Shown in pieces: positions 8,651-16,882 of a stretch of DNA of 64,000 nucleotides (position 1 is the first letter of the stretch; every line of letters starts with the position of its first letter). The translations under genes and the position numbers were made by a program. Origin of the DNA: Planctomycetota bacterium (GTDB lineage: Bacteria > Planctomycetota > Planctomycetia > Pirellulales > Pirellulaceae); NCBI GenBank assembly GCA_014238905.1, contig JABAAE010000004.1, positions 346,010-410,009 on the forward strand, read 5' to 3'. Under the pieces are notes generated by a model. The model was not told the DNA's origin. It worked only from the letters and a program-made list of their open reading frames with translations, and ran no database searches.

Positions 8651-9757
8651 CTAACGGGCAATCTCTTGCAGGTATCTAAAATATTGTTGAAAGTCCATTT
8701 CCGCTGTCGCCTGCTTCAGTTGCGCGATCAAGACTTGATCATCGGAAAGTCGTTTTTTTAATTTGACGAATAATTCACGTTGTCGGGGACTGAGAAAATC
8801 CAAAGCGTTCTCACGGCTCCCTAAGGCACTGTTGATTCTAACTTCCTGCGCAGAAATCAAGGGCAACAGACTGAACGGAGATGCCTTCAGATAATACTTC
8901 TGATCTTTCTCTTCAGCCAAACGACCCAACGGGAATTTGGTCACAGCAACCACCTTGTTTTTTTCTTTTTTCCCATCCACCAGCTTCATCGCAATATTTT
9001 TCTGGGCGGCGGTTCGTGTATAGATCGTCGCAGCACAGCGTGATCGAATGGCATCGGTCACCAGCTCCCGGTACGTCATTGCCGAAGGATCGAAAACCAC
9101 GTTTACGATTTCCGTCTCGTTATACCATCCGGTTTGAGTACTAATGACGCCGGGCAATTTGCCGAATTGGACTTCCCCTTCCCAGTAGCAATGCATGGCA
9201 AAACTGGCCGATTCAGTTTGAAGGGCATACTCCGTTTGGACCAATTTAAGGTAGGTCGGAGGCTCGCGATCGGCCGCCCGGATACCTTTGATCAGATGCG
9301 ATGCCACCTCTCCGAATTTCCAAACCTCATCCTTGCGAGCGAGGAGATCCACCAAGTCCGCATCAAAAAAACGAATGACGGGGTTGTTCCAGGCGGGCTC
9401 ATCAAATCGATTCAACAATTCTCGATCATTTTTTCGATTGTTGTACACCAGCATGGGAACGAAACGCGACTCTATGGCTTCCACCAGCAAAGGATGGGAC
9501 ATCGGACCGATGCCAAAATCAACACAGGTCGATCATCCAGGAACTTCCTGAAACAGAATGAGAATGGGTTTGTTCTCTTTTTTGGCCTTCGCCTGCACCT
9601 CGGGCAAATGACGATTCCAGCGAACAGCTCCCAATTCCTTGGGGACCACGTCCTGAAAAGCAACTAAGCTACCGGCGAGATACGCCTGGATCATTAAAGC
9701 CAACCAAAAAGTCTCCGATTTTTGAAGGCGGTTCAATGGATTCCTCTCCAGCCACAT
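8651..9757 (-). CDS. Candidate selenoprotein: thioredoxin-like domain plus MsrA-like domain
   Basis: The frame runs from ATG at 9757 to the stop at 8651 with a single internal TGA at 9535-9533, read here as selenocysteine 75 of 368 residues. Residues about 17-34 form a signal or membrane segment. Residues about 44-150 look like a thioredoxin fold: KKENKPILILFQ leads into VPG-U-S-T-C, giving a UxxC redox pair. The reading after the TGA is uninterrupted and protein-like. The second half (about 185-230) matches the core of methionine sulfoxide reductase A, with FAMHCYW (Cys190 at the catalytic position), GVISTQTGW and VVFDPSAMTY. The substrate loop between the last two blocks is shorter than in normal MsrA. 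A SECIS-like hairpin follows the TGA. I recall thioredoxin-like (seleno)protein families named for a VPGUxxT-type motif; membership is not verified. A likely role is extracytoplasmic redox repair. A nonsense mutation is the alternative reading. Confidence 0.8.
9498..9514 (-). promoter_or_regulatory. Bacterial SECIS-like hairpin
   Basis: On the minus strand, GGCATCG-GTC-CGATGTC forms a 7-bp stem (one G-U pair) with a 3-nt GUC loop. The stem starts 18 nt after the TGA, so 25 nt separate the codon from the apical loop. Known bacterial SECIS elements lie directly downstream of the UGA at about this distance and carry a G in the first two loop positions, which is the case here. Confidence 0.72.
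9533..9535 (-). other. In-frame TGA, predicted selenocysteine codon
   Basis: The only in-frame stop between 9757 and 8651. It sits where a thioredoxin-fold active-site Cys would be, three residues before a Cys (U-S-T-C). The same frame continues with clear domain content for another 293 codons. Confidence 0.78.
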
Positions 9758-9950
9758 GGGGTCGATGATGATGCATCCTTTAATTCATCGATTATCCTAC
9801 TACCTGAACTCGACAAGGTCCAATCTGATCGATTATTGCAGCCCGTCTAATACCAGTTGTCCTATCGTCAATTCCAGGAAGTACACCGGCCAAAAGAAAC
9901 AGGCTTGATGGCCAAATTGATGGAGTGGGGGTTCGATGGGAAAACAGGCT

Positions 9951-10643
9951 CTAGCGGACGCCTGCCCGAAAACGCCTTTGGCTAGAAAACTTCCGAATGT
10001 CATCGGCAGTATCGAATTCCCCATCAGGACCGGCGGAGCTAATCGAGAAGCCGGATTCTCGCGGTTCGTATCTCAATTCAGCCTGCCATGCATCCAAAAA
10101 CCGAATAACAACCCGATTGGCGGCAATCCCATCGAGAAGGTCTTTCGACTCTTGTTGAGATTGGTTCAAAACCTTTTCTGCCTGAGAGATCTGACTCTGT
10201 GTAAACATCACGTCAGCGGCGTACGTCGATTCCCCACCACGATTTTCCATGCTATCGATAAAGGGTTGACTCCAGCCCATCAGGACGAAAACGGGCACCC
10301 AACCCAATATTAATCCGCAGGCCGCTAATCCTCTCGGACTGAACAACAAGCCGGCAGTTCCCGCGAGGATGGCCACCGTCGAAAACGCCATGGCCAGAAA
10401 TGGTAGACCGCCAACGACCATCTCATTAGGACGTTGGATCATTCCGCTAAAATAAAGAAATTGCAGCAAGGGAGAAACGAGCATCGCCGAAGACAGCAAA
10501 CCCACTACTCCAAAAATCATTGCTATCGATCCCAGGCGATTCGTATTATCGCCTGGGCCGTTTGGAACGGGCTCATCGAAACCAATATAAATGGGCTCAG
10601 ATTGACCTAATGCATGAGAATCATGGTTCATCTTGGCTACCAA
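9951..10643 (-). CDS. Membrane protein with GspG-like C-terminal motif, unknown function
   Basis: About 230 residues; the start may be the ATG at 10631, four codons in. There are three hydrophobic segments between residues about 37 and 130, then a hydrophilic C-terminal domain. The last 45 residues (LDAWQAELRYEP, then SISSAGPDGEFDTADDI) closely follow the calcium-binding C-terminal pattern of type II pseudopilins such as GspG. The protein has no prepilin signal, so it is not itself a pseudopilin. Such tails occur on assorted planctomycete membrane proteins. Function unknown. The gene lies 195 bp downstream of the AGCS gene in the same direction. Confidence 0.75.
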   Translation of the reverse strand: MVAKMNHDSHALGQSEPIYIGFDEPVPNGPGDNTNRLGSIAMIFGVVGLLSSAMLVSPLLQFLYFSGMIQRPNEMVVGGLPFLAMAFSTVAILAGTAGLLFSPRGLAACGLILGWVPVFVLMGWSQPFIDSMENRGGESTYAADVMFTQSQISQAEKVLNQSQQESKDLLDGIAANRVVIRFLDAWQAELRYEPRESGFSISSAGPDGEFDTADDIRKFSSQRRFRAGVR

Positions 10644-10838
10644 TCAATGCTGACTAACCTTTGCCGCCTCCCCATCCAATGAAACAGTTCACTGCGAGGG
10701 AGCGGACCGACTGACAACTCATCATTCGGTTCAAGCCACAAAATATTTGGGAGAAAACACCAATAAATAGCTAATTCCGAAGAATTGATCACTCTTCATG
10801 CATTGACTGACTTCAAGATCATCCAGCCTTATCTCAAA

Positions 10839-13238
10839 TCAAGCCCCATCAGATTTTTGCTCGTTTTTATCAAATGCCCCGGTTTCAAGCTTTTGCCAAT
10901 ATTCATCCAGTCCACGACGCACCTTGCCACTCAGCAATAGCAAGCCAAGGATATTTGGAAAGGCCATGCCTAAAATCATCAAATCGGAAAAACCTAAAAC
11001 ATTTCCGAGATTGAGGACCGAGCCGAGGAAAACAAAGATCAAAAAGACAATCTTGTAGGGAATCGACGCCGATGGTCCAAACAACCAAATCGCACATCGC
11101 TCGCCATAATAGCTCCAGCTAATCATCGTGGAAAAAGCGAACAGCACTACCGCCACGGATAGAACATAGGGAAACCAACTGATTCCCTGCTTAAATGCTT
11201 CCGACGTCATTTCAACGCCGTTCACACCGGGAATCTCATAAGCCTTGGTGATCACCACGACCAAACCAGTCATCGTACAAACCACAATCGTGTCGATGAA
11301 CGGCTCCAAGAGTGCCACGATGCCCTCCCGCACTGGTTCGTCGGTCGCTGCCGCAGAGTGAGCGATCGAAGCTGAACCCGTTCCCGCCTCATTGGAAAAT
11401 GCCGCTCTTTGAAAACCGACCACCAAAGTTCCAATCAGACCGCCCATACCAGCCTTCAGTGAAAATGCACCACCAAGCATGGTTCCAAACGCCGCCGGAA
11501 TTTCTGTGTAATTGACAATAATAACAAACGTCGCTGCCGCAACGTAAATCAAACACATGAACGGAACAATCACGCCAGCAGCCGTCCCGATACGTTTGAT
11601 CCCACCCAAGATCACCAATCCGACAACAAATGCCAGAATCAAACCATAGAGCCAGTCTTTACCCTCAAACCAGGGAACAGCTCCTTTGACCGCAGCGTAA
11701 GATTGATTGGCCTGAAACATGTTGCCGCCGCCAAAACTGCCACCGATACAAAGAATCACAAACATGACGGCCAGTAATTTCCCCAGCATGCCAAGTTTCA
11801 TTTCTGAAAGGCCTGCCGAAAGATATCTCATCGGACCACCTAATACTTGTCCCCGTTCATCCACATTCCGATACATTTGGCCCAGCGTACATTCGGTGAA
11901 CTTCGACGACATACCCAAGAATCCAGCGATAATCATCCAGACCAAAGCACCCGGTCCACCCAGTGAAACCGCAATAGCCACACCCGCGATATTCCCTAGG
12001 CCAACGGTCGCTGACAGGGCAGAGGACAAGGCCTGAAAGTGACTAATCTCCCCTGGATCACTGGGGTCATCGTAGTCACCTTTGGTGACTTTGATCGCAT
12101 GACGAAATCCTCGGATATTGATAAATGACATTCGCAGTGTGAAGAAAATCGCTCCCAAAACCAACCACAACACAATGAAGGGGACGGAAATGGCAGTGAA
12201 ACCCACGTCCACCATTTTTCCATCAGCGTCTTCTTTTTTGCTGACCTTATATTCACCGTCAGCATTGGATAGCGAATTGGCGGCGACCAGACTGTTGAGT
12301 GTCCCCTCCAAGTCTGCACTTTTTTCGTATAAGTCGATCTCAGCAGCGACCTTGTCCTTGTCGTAGCCACGCAGGTACCGGTTCAACTCCTTATCCGAGA
12401 TACCGGCCAATGACCGGGCGATTTCATCTTTTGAGAGACCAGTAAATCTGGACAGCGACCCGACCGGCTCGGTGATCGCCTCGACAACGTCCACCATTTG
12501 AGACTTGGTGATCTTTTGGTCTTCAGATTGTCGAACTTGAAAATCGAGGTCAAAGAATGGTTTTTTTATCGCGATGATGATCTTCTGCAATTCCTCCGAG
12601 GGAGTCTTGGAGCTGACCAATGCCGAGATGGTATTTTTTAAAGAGGATTTGAGCTGATTGCGTAATTCGATCAGATCGGAAGCCGTCGCCGATGAATCCC
12701 CAGCGGTTTTTTCCTGCTGATTCTCCGAATTCTCTTCGTTTGGATTAGCTGGAGTGGCCGGGTCCAAACCCAATTTCTGGCGGACCTTCTTGAGCTCTTT
12801 TTGGCTATCTGTTATCGCCGTTTTCAAATTGGAAACTACGCCAAATACATCGGCCTCGGCATTGTCCCAATAATACAAATCATAGAAAAACACCCCTTCT
12901 ACCGGTTTAACAACAACGTCACCGAAATGGCGGTCAAAGGGGTCAAAAACCGAACCGGGTTGATCGTCAAAATTGCGATACCAACGGGTGTTGTCGAACC
13001 ACTCATCCTGAACGTCCCCGGTTGCCACCCCCACACTCTGGGGAGAACTTTCCGGGGCATCGGCAGTTTTCTGCGACGTGGATGAGGCCTTTTCCGTCAA
13101 ATCCTGTTTGGAATCGGACTTGGCAGCACCTGATTTTTCGGTGCTGTCCTGTGCAGCAAGGATTTGTGAAAAAGCCAAAAAGCCAAACAAAAGGATGGCT
13201 GTGAATCGAAGTGGATGCTTGAGCAGAGGTGATGACAT
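10839..13238 (-). CDS. AGCS-family sodium:amino acid symporter with long N-terminal extension
   Basis: Imports alanine, glycine or a similar amino acid with sodium. The family core begins near residue 345 (FIVLWLVLGAIFFTLRMSF) and includes the signature around ATVGLGNIAGVAIAVSLGGPGA, then about ten membrane helices up to the C-terminus. The family is usually 450-550 residues; this protein is 799. The extra 340 residues start with a signal peptide ending near AAQDS, followed by a low-complexity Ser/Lys stretch, a segment with many aromatic residues (FYDLYYWDNAEADVFG) and a helical region. They should lie outside the cytoplasmic membrane. I see no known domain in this part. The gene stands divergently from sufR. 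Confidence 0.9.
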   Translation of the reverse strand: MSSPLLKHPLRFTAILLFGFLAFSQILAAQDSTEKSGAAKSDSKQDLTEKASSTSQKTADAPESSPQSVGVATGDVQDEWFDNTRWYRNFDDQPGSVFDPFDRHFGDVVVKPVEGVFFYDLYYWDNAEADVFGVVSNLKTAITDSQKELKKVRQKLGLDPATPANPNEENSENQQEKTAGDSSATASDLIELRNQLKSSLKNTISALVSSKTPSEELQKIIIAIKKPFFDLDFQVRQSEDQKITKSQMVDVVEAITEPVGSLSRFTGLSKDEIARSLAGISDKELNRYLRGYDKDKVAAEIDLYEKSADLEGTLNSLVAANSLSNADGEYKVSKKEDADGKMVDVGFTAISVPFIVLWLVLGAIFFTLRMSFINIRGFRHAIKVTKGDYDDPSDPGEISHFQALSSALSATVGLGNIAGVAIAVSLGGPGALVWMIIAGFLGMSSKFTECTLGQMYRNVDERGQVLGGPMRYLSAGLSEMKLGMLGKLLAVMFVILCIGGSFGGGNMFQANQSYAAVKGAVPWFEGKDWLYGLILAFVVGLVILGGIKRIGTAAGVIVPFMCLIYVAAATFVIIVNYTEIPAAFGTMLGGAFSLKAGMGGLIGTLVVGFQRAAFSNEAGTGSASIAHSAAATDEPVREGIVALLEPFIDTIVVCTMTGLVVVITKAYEIPGVNGVEMTSEAFKQGISWFPYVLSVAVVLFAFSTMISWSYYGERCAIWLFGPSASIPYKIVFLIFVFLGSVLNLGNVLGFSDLMILGMAFPNILGLLLLSGKVRRGLDEYWQKLETGAFDKNEQKSDGA

Positions 13239-13569
13239 GGGGAGGCTCCGGGTCGCCTTTGGGTGATTAATGGACCTTGAAAATCTCTTTTTTCACGACC
13301 CACGTTAAGCGATAAACTGTGTAAAGTCAACGATTTACGATCAAACTCACCCATCAAAATGGATTGGAGCCACCCCTTGGCTCAGCGATTAAATCGGCCA
13401 ACATCTGCTCACGATAGCGACTTGGCGAAAAGGTAAAACAGCGAGTAAAAAAGGGTTGTATGGACCATCTTGACGACCACTCGACCTCTTTTTCAAACAT
13501 TCGGTTGTGTAAAATGTGAAAACAGGTATTATGTGGACCGAATTCGTTTTTTTCCTCCCAAACCTCTCC
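13239..13569. other. Divergent intergenic region between AGCS gene and sufR
   Basis: 331 bp containing the promoters of both genes. No small gene seen. An inverted repeat ACATT-N11-AATGT lies just before sufR near 13497-13517 and could be an operator, but this is weak. Confidence 0.45.
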
Positions 13570-14226
13570 ATGAATTCCGTTAGCACCAGCGATCAGTCGA
13601 TTATTGGAATCCTTCAGAAAAGGGGGAATTTGACCGTTTCGGAACTAGCATCTCAGATGCAAGTCACCGAAACCGCGGTGAGGCAACGCCTTTCCCGACT
13701 TTTAGCGGAAGGATGGATTGACCGTGAAGAACATCGTAAGACTCGTGGGCGGCCGGTTCACAAGTATTCGGTGACTCAGGCTGGAAAACGAAGCTCGGCA
13801 CGAAATTTTTCAGATCTTGCTAAAGCGGTTTGGGACGAAGTCTGCTTGATCGAAGACGAATCTGTTCGTGCCAAAGTCATTCAAGGGATTGCGAAAAGAC
13901 TGGCAGCTAAATACCAGCTTGAGATGGACCGAAGTCAGTCGACAACAGAAAACCCAGATTTAGCGAACCGAGTTCAGGCAATCGCAGACTTTTTCGAAAA
14001 CCGAGGAATTCCTGCTGCCGTTGATTCCAACCAGGTTTTGCCGGTTCTTCAGTTATACGGTTGTCCTTATCCTGATTTGTCGGAGGCGGACGACTTGATC
14101 TGCACAATGGAAAAAACCCTTTTCTCCGCTTTGACTGGATGTTCGGTCGAGACTCACCGATGCGATCCGGATAACGGCGAAGGATGTTGTTCGTTCCAGT
14201 TGGAAGCCATCCCAATGAAATCTTGA
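13570..14226 (+). CDS. sufR: SufR-type iron-sulfur cluster transcriptional regulator
   Basis: A DNA-binding repressor that senses Fe-S status through a bound cluster and controls the suf operon. Residues about 11-60 form a winged helix (LTVSELASQMQVTETAVRQRLSRL). The C-terminal region has the SufR cysteine set: Cys165, Cys178, Cys191 and Cys206/207, spaced about 12-14 residues apart, with the CPYPDL and GCSVETHRC segments typical of the family. I chose the ATG at 13570 (218 residues) because the family begins just before the helix-turn-helix; GTG at 13516 and ATG at 13531 are longer options. It lies immediately upstream of sufC-sufB-sufD in the same direction, as expected for an autoregulated operon. 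Confidence 0.9.
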   Translation: MNSVSTSDQSIIGILQKRGNLTVSELASQMQVTETAVRQRLSRLLAEGWIDREEHRKTRGRPVHKYSVTQAGKRSSARNFSDLAKAVWDEVCLIEDESVRAKVIQGIAKRLAAKYQLEMDRSQSTTENPDLANRVQAIADFFENRGIPAAVDSNQVLPVLQLYGCPYPDLSEADDLICTMEKTLFSALTGCSVETHRCDPDNGEGCCSFQLEAIPMKS

Positions 14227-14297
14227 ATACGCATGAAATCTTGGTTTTGGCGGAATGACAAATAAACGGGGCTTGTCCCCATCATGACAAATCAACG
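14215..14297. promoter_or_regulatory. Direct repeats and hairpin between sufR and sufC
   Basis: Two repeat pairs lie close together. ATGAAATCTTG occurs at 14215-14225 and 14233-14243, 18 bp apart. ATGACAAAT followed by AAACG or CAACG occurs at 14255-14268 and 14284-14297, 29 bp apart, flanking a small GGGG-CTTGT-CCCC hairpin (14268-14280). They may be operator sites for SufR or an attenuator. This is inference from position only. Confidence 0.4.
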
Positions 14298-14375
14298 TAC
14301 TACATAGTCGGAATCTGACGTCATCGTTCAGCTTCCATTAACCTCAAGAGCCTTCAGAACGAATCTAACCTAAGA

Positions 14376-15194
14376 ATGAACGACGTTTTAAAAATCACTG
14401 ATCTGCATGTGTCTGTTGAAGGCAAGCCGATTCTCAAGGGAGTTAACCTAACCATTCAAAAGGGTGAGACCCATGCGTTGATGGGCCCCAACGGGAGCGG
14501 CAAGAGTACCCTCGGCTTGGTTATCATGGGACATCCTAAATACGAAGTCACGTCGGGTTCAATTGAACTCAACCAAATCGACATTCTTGAAATGGAAGCC
14601 GATGAGCGGGCGCGAGCGGGGATTTTCCTTGCTTTCCAACGGCCTATTGCCATTCCAGGAGTCAAGATGGCGGACTTCCTTCGCCATGCGACTTCCAATG
14701 TCCGTAACCCTAACCGCAAGGAAGGCGAAGACTTGATCGCCATGAAGGACTTCCGTAAGGAACTCAAGTCCAAAATGGGCCAACTGAAGATGAACACCGA
14801 ATTTGCTCGGCGATACGTCAACGACGGTTTTTCTGGAGGCGAGCAGAAACGGGCAGAGATCCTTCAACTGGCCATGCTGGGACCAAAATTCGCCATTTTG
14901 GATGAAACCGACAGTGGCCTAGATGCCGATGCGGTCAAACTTGCCAGCCAGAGTATTGCGGAAATTGGTCGCGAGAAAATGGGGCTGTTGATCATCACTC
15001 ACCATGACAAATTACTTGAGTCCAATCCCCCTGAATTTGCCCACGTGATGCTCGGAGGGCAAATCGTGGAAACCGGTGGGGCGGAATTGGCAGAGGAACT
15101 TTATTCCAACGGGTACGACCGAATTCGCACCAAATATCCCGATGCTTCAGCGGATAATACCGCAATGGAAGAATCAGAGACCGTCGGTGCCTAA
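14376..15194 (+). CDS. sufC: Fe-S cluster assembly ATPase SufC
   Basis: The ABC-type ATPase of the SufBC2D scaffold, which drives conformational changes during Fe-S cluster assembly in the cytoplasm. Walker A GPNGSGKST is at 37-45, the signature FSGGEQKR near 151-158, Walker B FAILDETDSGLD near 172-183 and the switch His in THHDKL. All are intact. The 272 residues are slightly longer than the usual 250 because of an acidic C-terminal tail. It is the first structural gene behind sufR and is followed by sufB after 121 bp; most bacteria place sufB first. Confidence 0.97.
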   Translation: MNDVLKITDLHVSVEGKPILKGVNLTIQKGETHALMGPNGSGKSTLGLVIMGHPKYEVTSGSIELNQIDILEMEADERARAGIFLAFQRPIAIPGVKMADFLRHATSNVRNPNRKEGEDLIAMKDFRKELKSKMGQLKMNTEFARRYVNDGFSGGEQKRAEILQLAMLGPKFAILDETDSGLDADAVKLASQSIAEIGREKMGLLIITHHDKLLESNPPEFAHVMLGGQIVETGGAELAEELYSNGYDRIRTKYPDASADNTAMEESETVGA

Positions 15195-15315
15195 GAAAAC
15201 ACCGGCAAACAGCGGCAACCATCCCTGAAAAACTGACTCATGTTTTGACATGGGAAGATTGGTCAGGGGCATTTAAACGAACATTACTACTACACCATCA
15301 AAAGATAACTGAGAA

Positions 15316-16716
15316 ATGGCAACCGACACCAACGCCGAATTGGGCGAAATTCAAAAGTACGATTTCCGAACCGAATCGGAAGCGGTCTTCAAAGCCCGTA
15401 AAGGGATCGATGCTGAAATCGTCAACCAAATTTCGGATATGAAAAATGAGCCAGATTGGATGCGGGATTTCAGGCTCCATGCCCTGAGTGTTTTCGAATC
15501 AAAACCGATGCCCGAGTGGGGCGGCGATATCAATCTCGACTTTCAGGACATATTTTATTACCTCAAACCAACCAACGAACAGGGAAAGTCTTGGGATGAT
15601 GTTCCAGAGGAGATTAAGGACACATTCGAAAAACTGGGAATCCCTCAAGCCGAACGAGAGTACTTGGCAGGTGTTAAGGCTCAATTCGAAAGCGAAGTGA
15701 TTTATGGTTCCCTGAAGGAAGACTTAACACAACAGGGAGTAATTTTCACCGATACCGATACGGCGCTTCGTGAGCATCCGGAGTTGCTTCGGGAGTATTT
15801 TGGGAAGATCATCCCAACCGAAGACAACAAATTTGCTGCTTTAAATTCGGCGGTCTGGTCCGGTGGTTCCTTTATCTACGTCCCACCAGGCGTCAAAATT
15901 GAATTCCCTCTTCAAGCGTACTTTCGGATCAATGCCGAAAACATGGGCCAATTCGAGCGTACACTGATCATCGTAGACGAAGGGGCTCAAGTCCATTACG
16001 TCGAAGGTTGCACCGCTCCGATGTACACCACCGAAAGCCTGCACTCAGCCGTCGTCGAAGTCGTCGTCAAGAAAAACGCTCGTTGCCGTTATACAACGAT
16101 ACAGAACTGGGCGAACAACATTTATAATCTCGTCACAAAGCGGGCTTATGCTTATCAAGATGCCGTCATGGAGTGGGTCGATGGCAATCTTGGCAGTCAG
16201 CTCACCATGAAATACCCGGCGGTTTACATGATGGAACCGGGAGCCCGGGGAGAGATCCTCTCGATCGCGTTTTCAGGAAAAGGACAGCATCAGGACGCCG
16301 GGGCCAAGTTGGTGCACTGCGCCAACGACACCACCGGTCAGATCATTTCAAAATCCATCTCTAAAAACGGAGGTCGCAGCAGCTACCGCGGCTTGGCAAG
16401 GGTTGAAAAAGGCGCTACGAATTCAAAATGCAGCGTTGTTTGCGATGCGTTGATACTGGACGATCAGAGCCGTAGTGATACTTACCCCTATATCGAAGTC
16501 GCCGAACAGGATGTTTCGATTGGACACGAAGCCAGCGTCTCCCGTATCGGCGAAGAACAGCTGTTTTATCTAAAGAGTCGAGGTCTATCAGAGGCCGAGG
16601 CAAGCACGATGATTGTCAATGGTTTTATCGAACCGCTAGTCAAAGAACTACCGATGGAATATGCCGTCGAATTAAACCGTTTGATTCAGCTTCAAATGGA
16701 GGGTTCGGTCGGGTAA
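15316..16716 (+). CDS. sufB: Fe-S cluster assembly protein SufB
   Basis: Scaffold subunit of the SufBC2D complex on which the cluster is built. The 466-residue length is typical. The beta-helix core is recognisable by [22 protein letters not shown], by [20 protein letters not shown] and by the C-terminal [34 protein letters not shown] run. The conserved Cys in [15 protein letters not shown], proposed to accept sulfur, is present. Second gene of the suf operon; sufD follows after 166 bp. Confidence 0.97.
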   Translation: MATDTNAELGEIQKYDFRTESEAVFKARKGIDAEIVNQISDMKNEPDWMRDFRLHALSVFESKPMPEWGGDINLDFQDIFYYLKPTNEQGKSWDDVPEEIKDTFEKLGIPQAEREYLAGVKAQFESEVIYGSLKEDLTQQGVIFTDTDTALREHPELLREYFGKIIPTEDNKFAALNSAVWSGGSFIYVPPGVKIEFPLQAYFRINAENMGQFERTLIIVDEGAQVHYVEGCTAPMYTTESLHSAVVEVVVKKNARCRYTTIQNWANNIYNLVTKRAYAYQDAVMEWVDGNLGSQLTMKYPAVYMMEPGARGEILSIAFSGKGQHQDAGAKLVHCANDTTGQIISKSISKNGGRSSYRGLARVEKGATNSKCSVVCDALILDDQSRSDTYPYIEVAEQDVSIGHEASVSRIGEEQLFYLKSRGLSEAEASTMIVNGFIEPLVKELPMEYAVELNRLIQLQMEGSVG

Positions 16717-16882
16717 CCCTGTCGAGTCTTGCTCTCACCGTGTGATCGAAATCGGATCCACGCAGTAGGCGGCGCAAACGAATTGCGAGACGTTTGCCAG
16801 AGAATACCCCTCAATTTGATTTCCCCCATATCGCAAAAAACTTTCATCACTTCGTGATTTTTCCATAACCCAATCCAAGTCA

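Noticed and set aside
8651..9757. Reading the TGA in the thioredoxin-like gene as a pseudogene mutation
   Set aside because: The TGA sits exactly at the redox-active position, is the only disruption, and has a SECIS-like hairpin at the right distance. It remains the main alternative.
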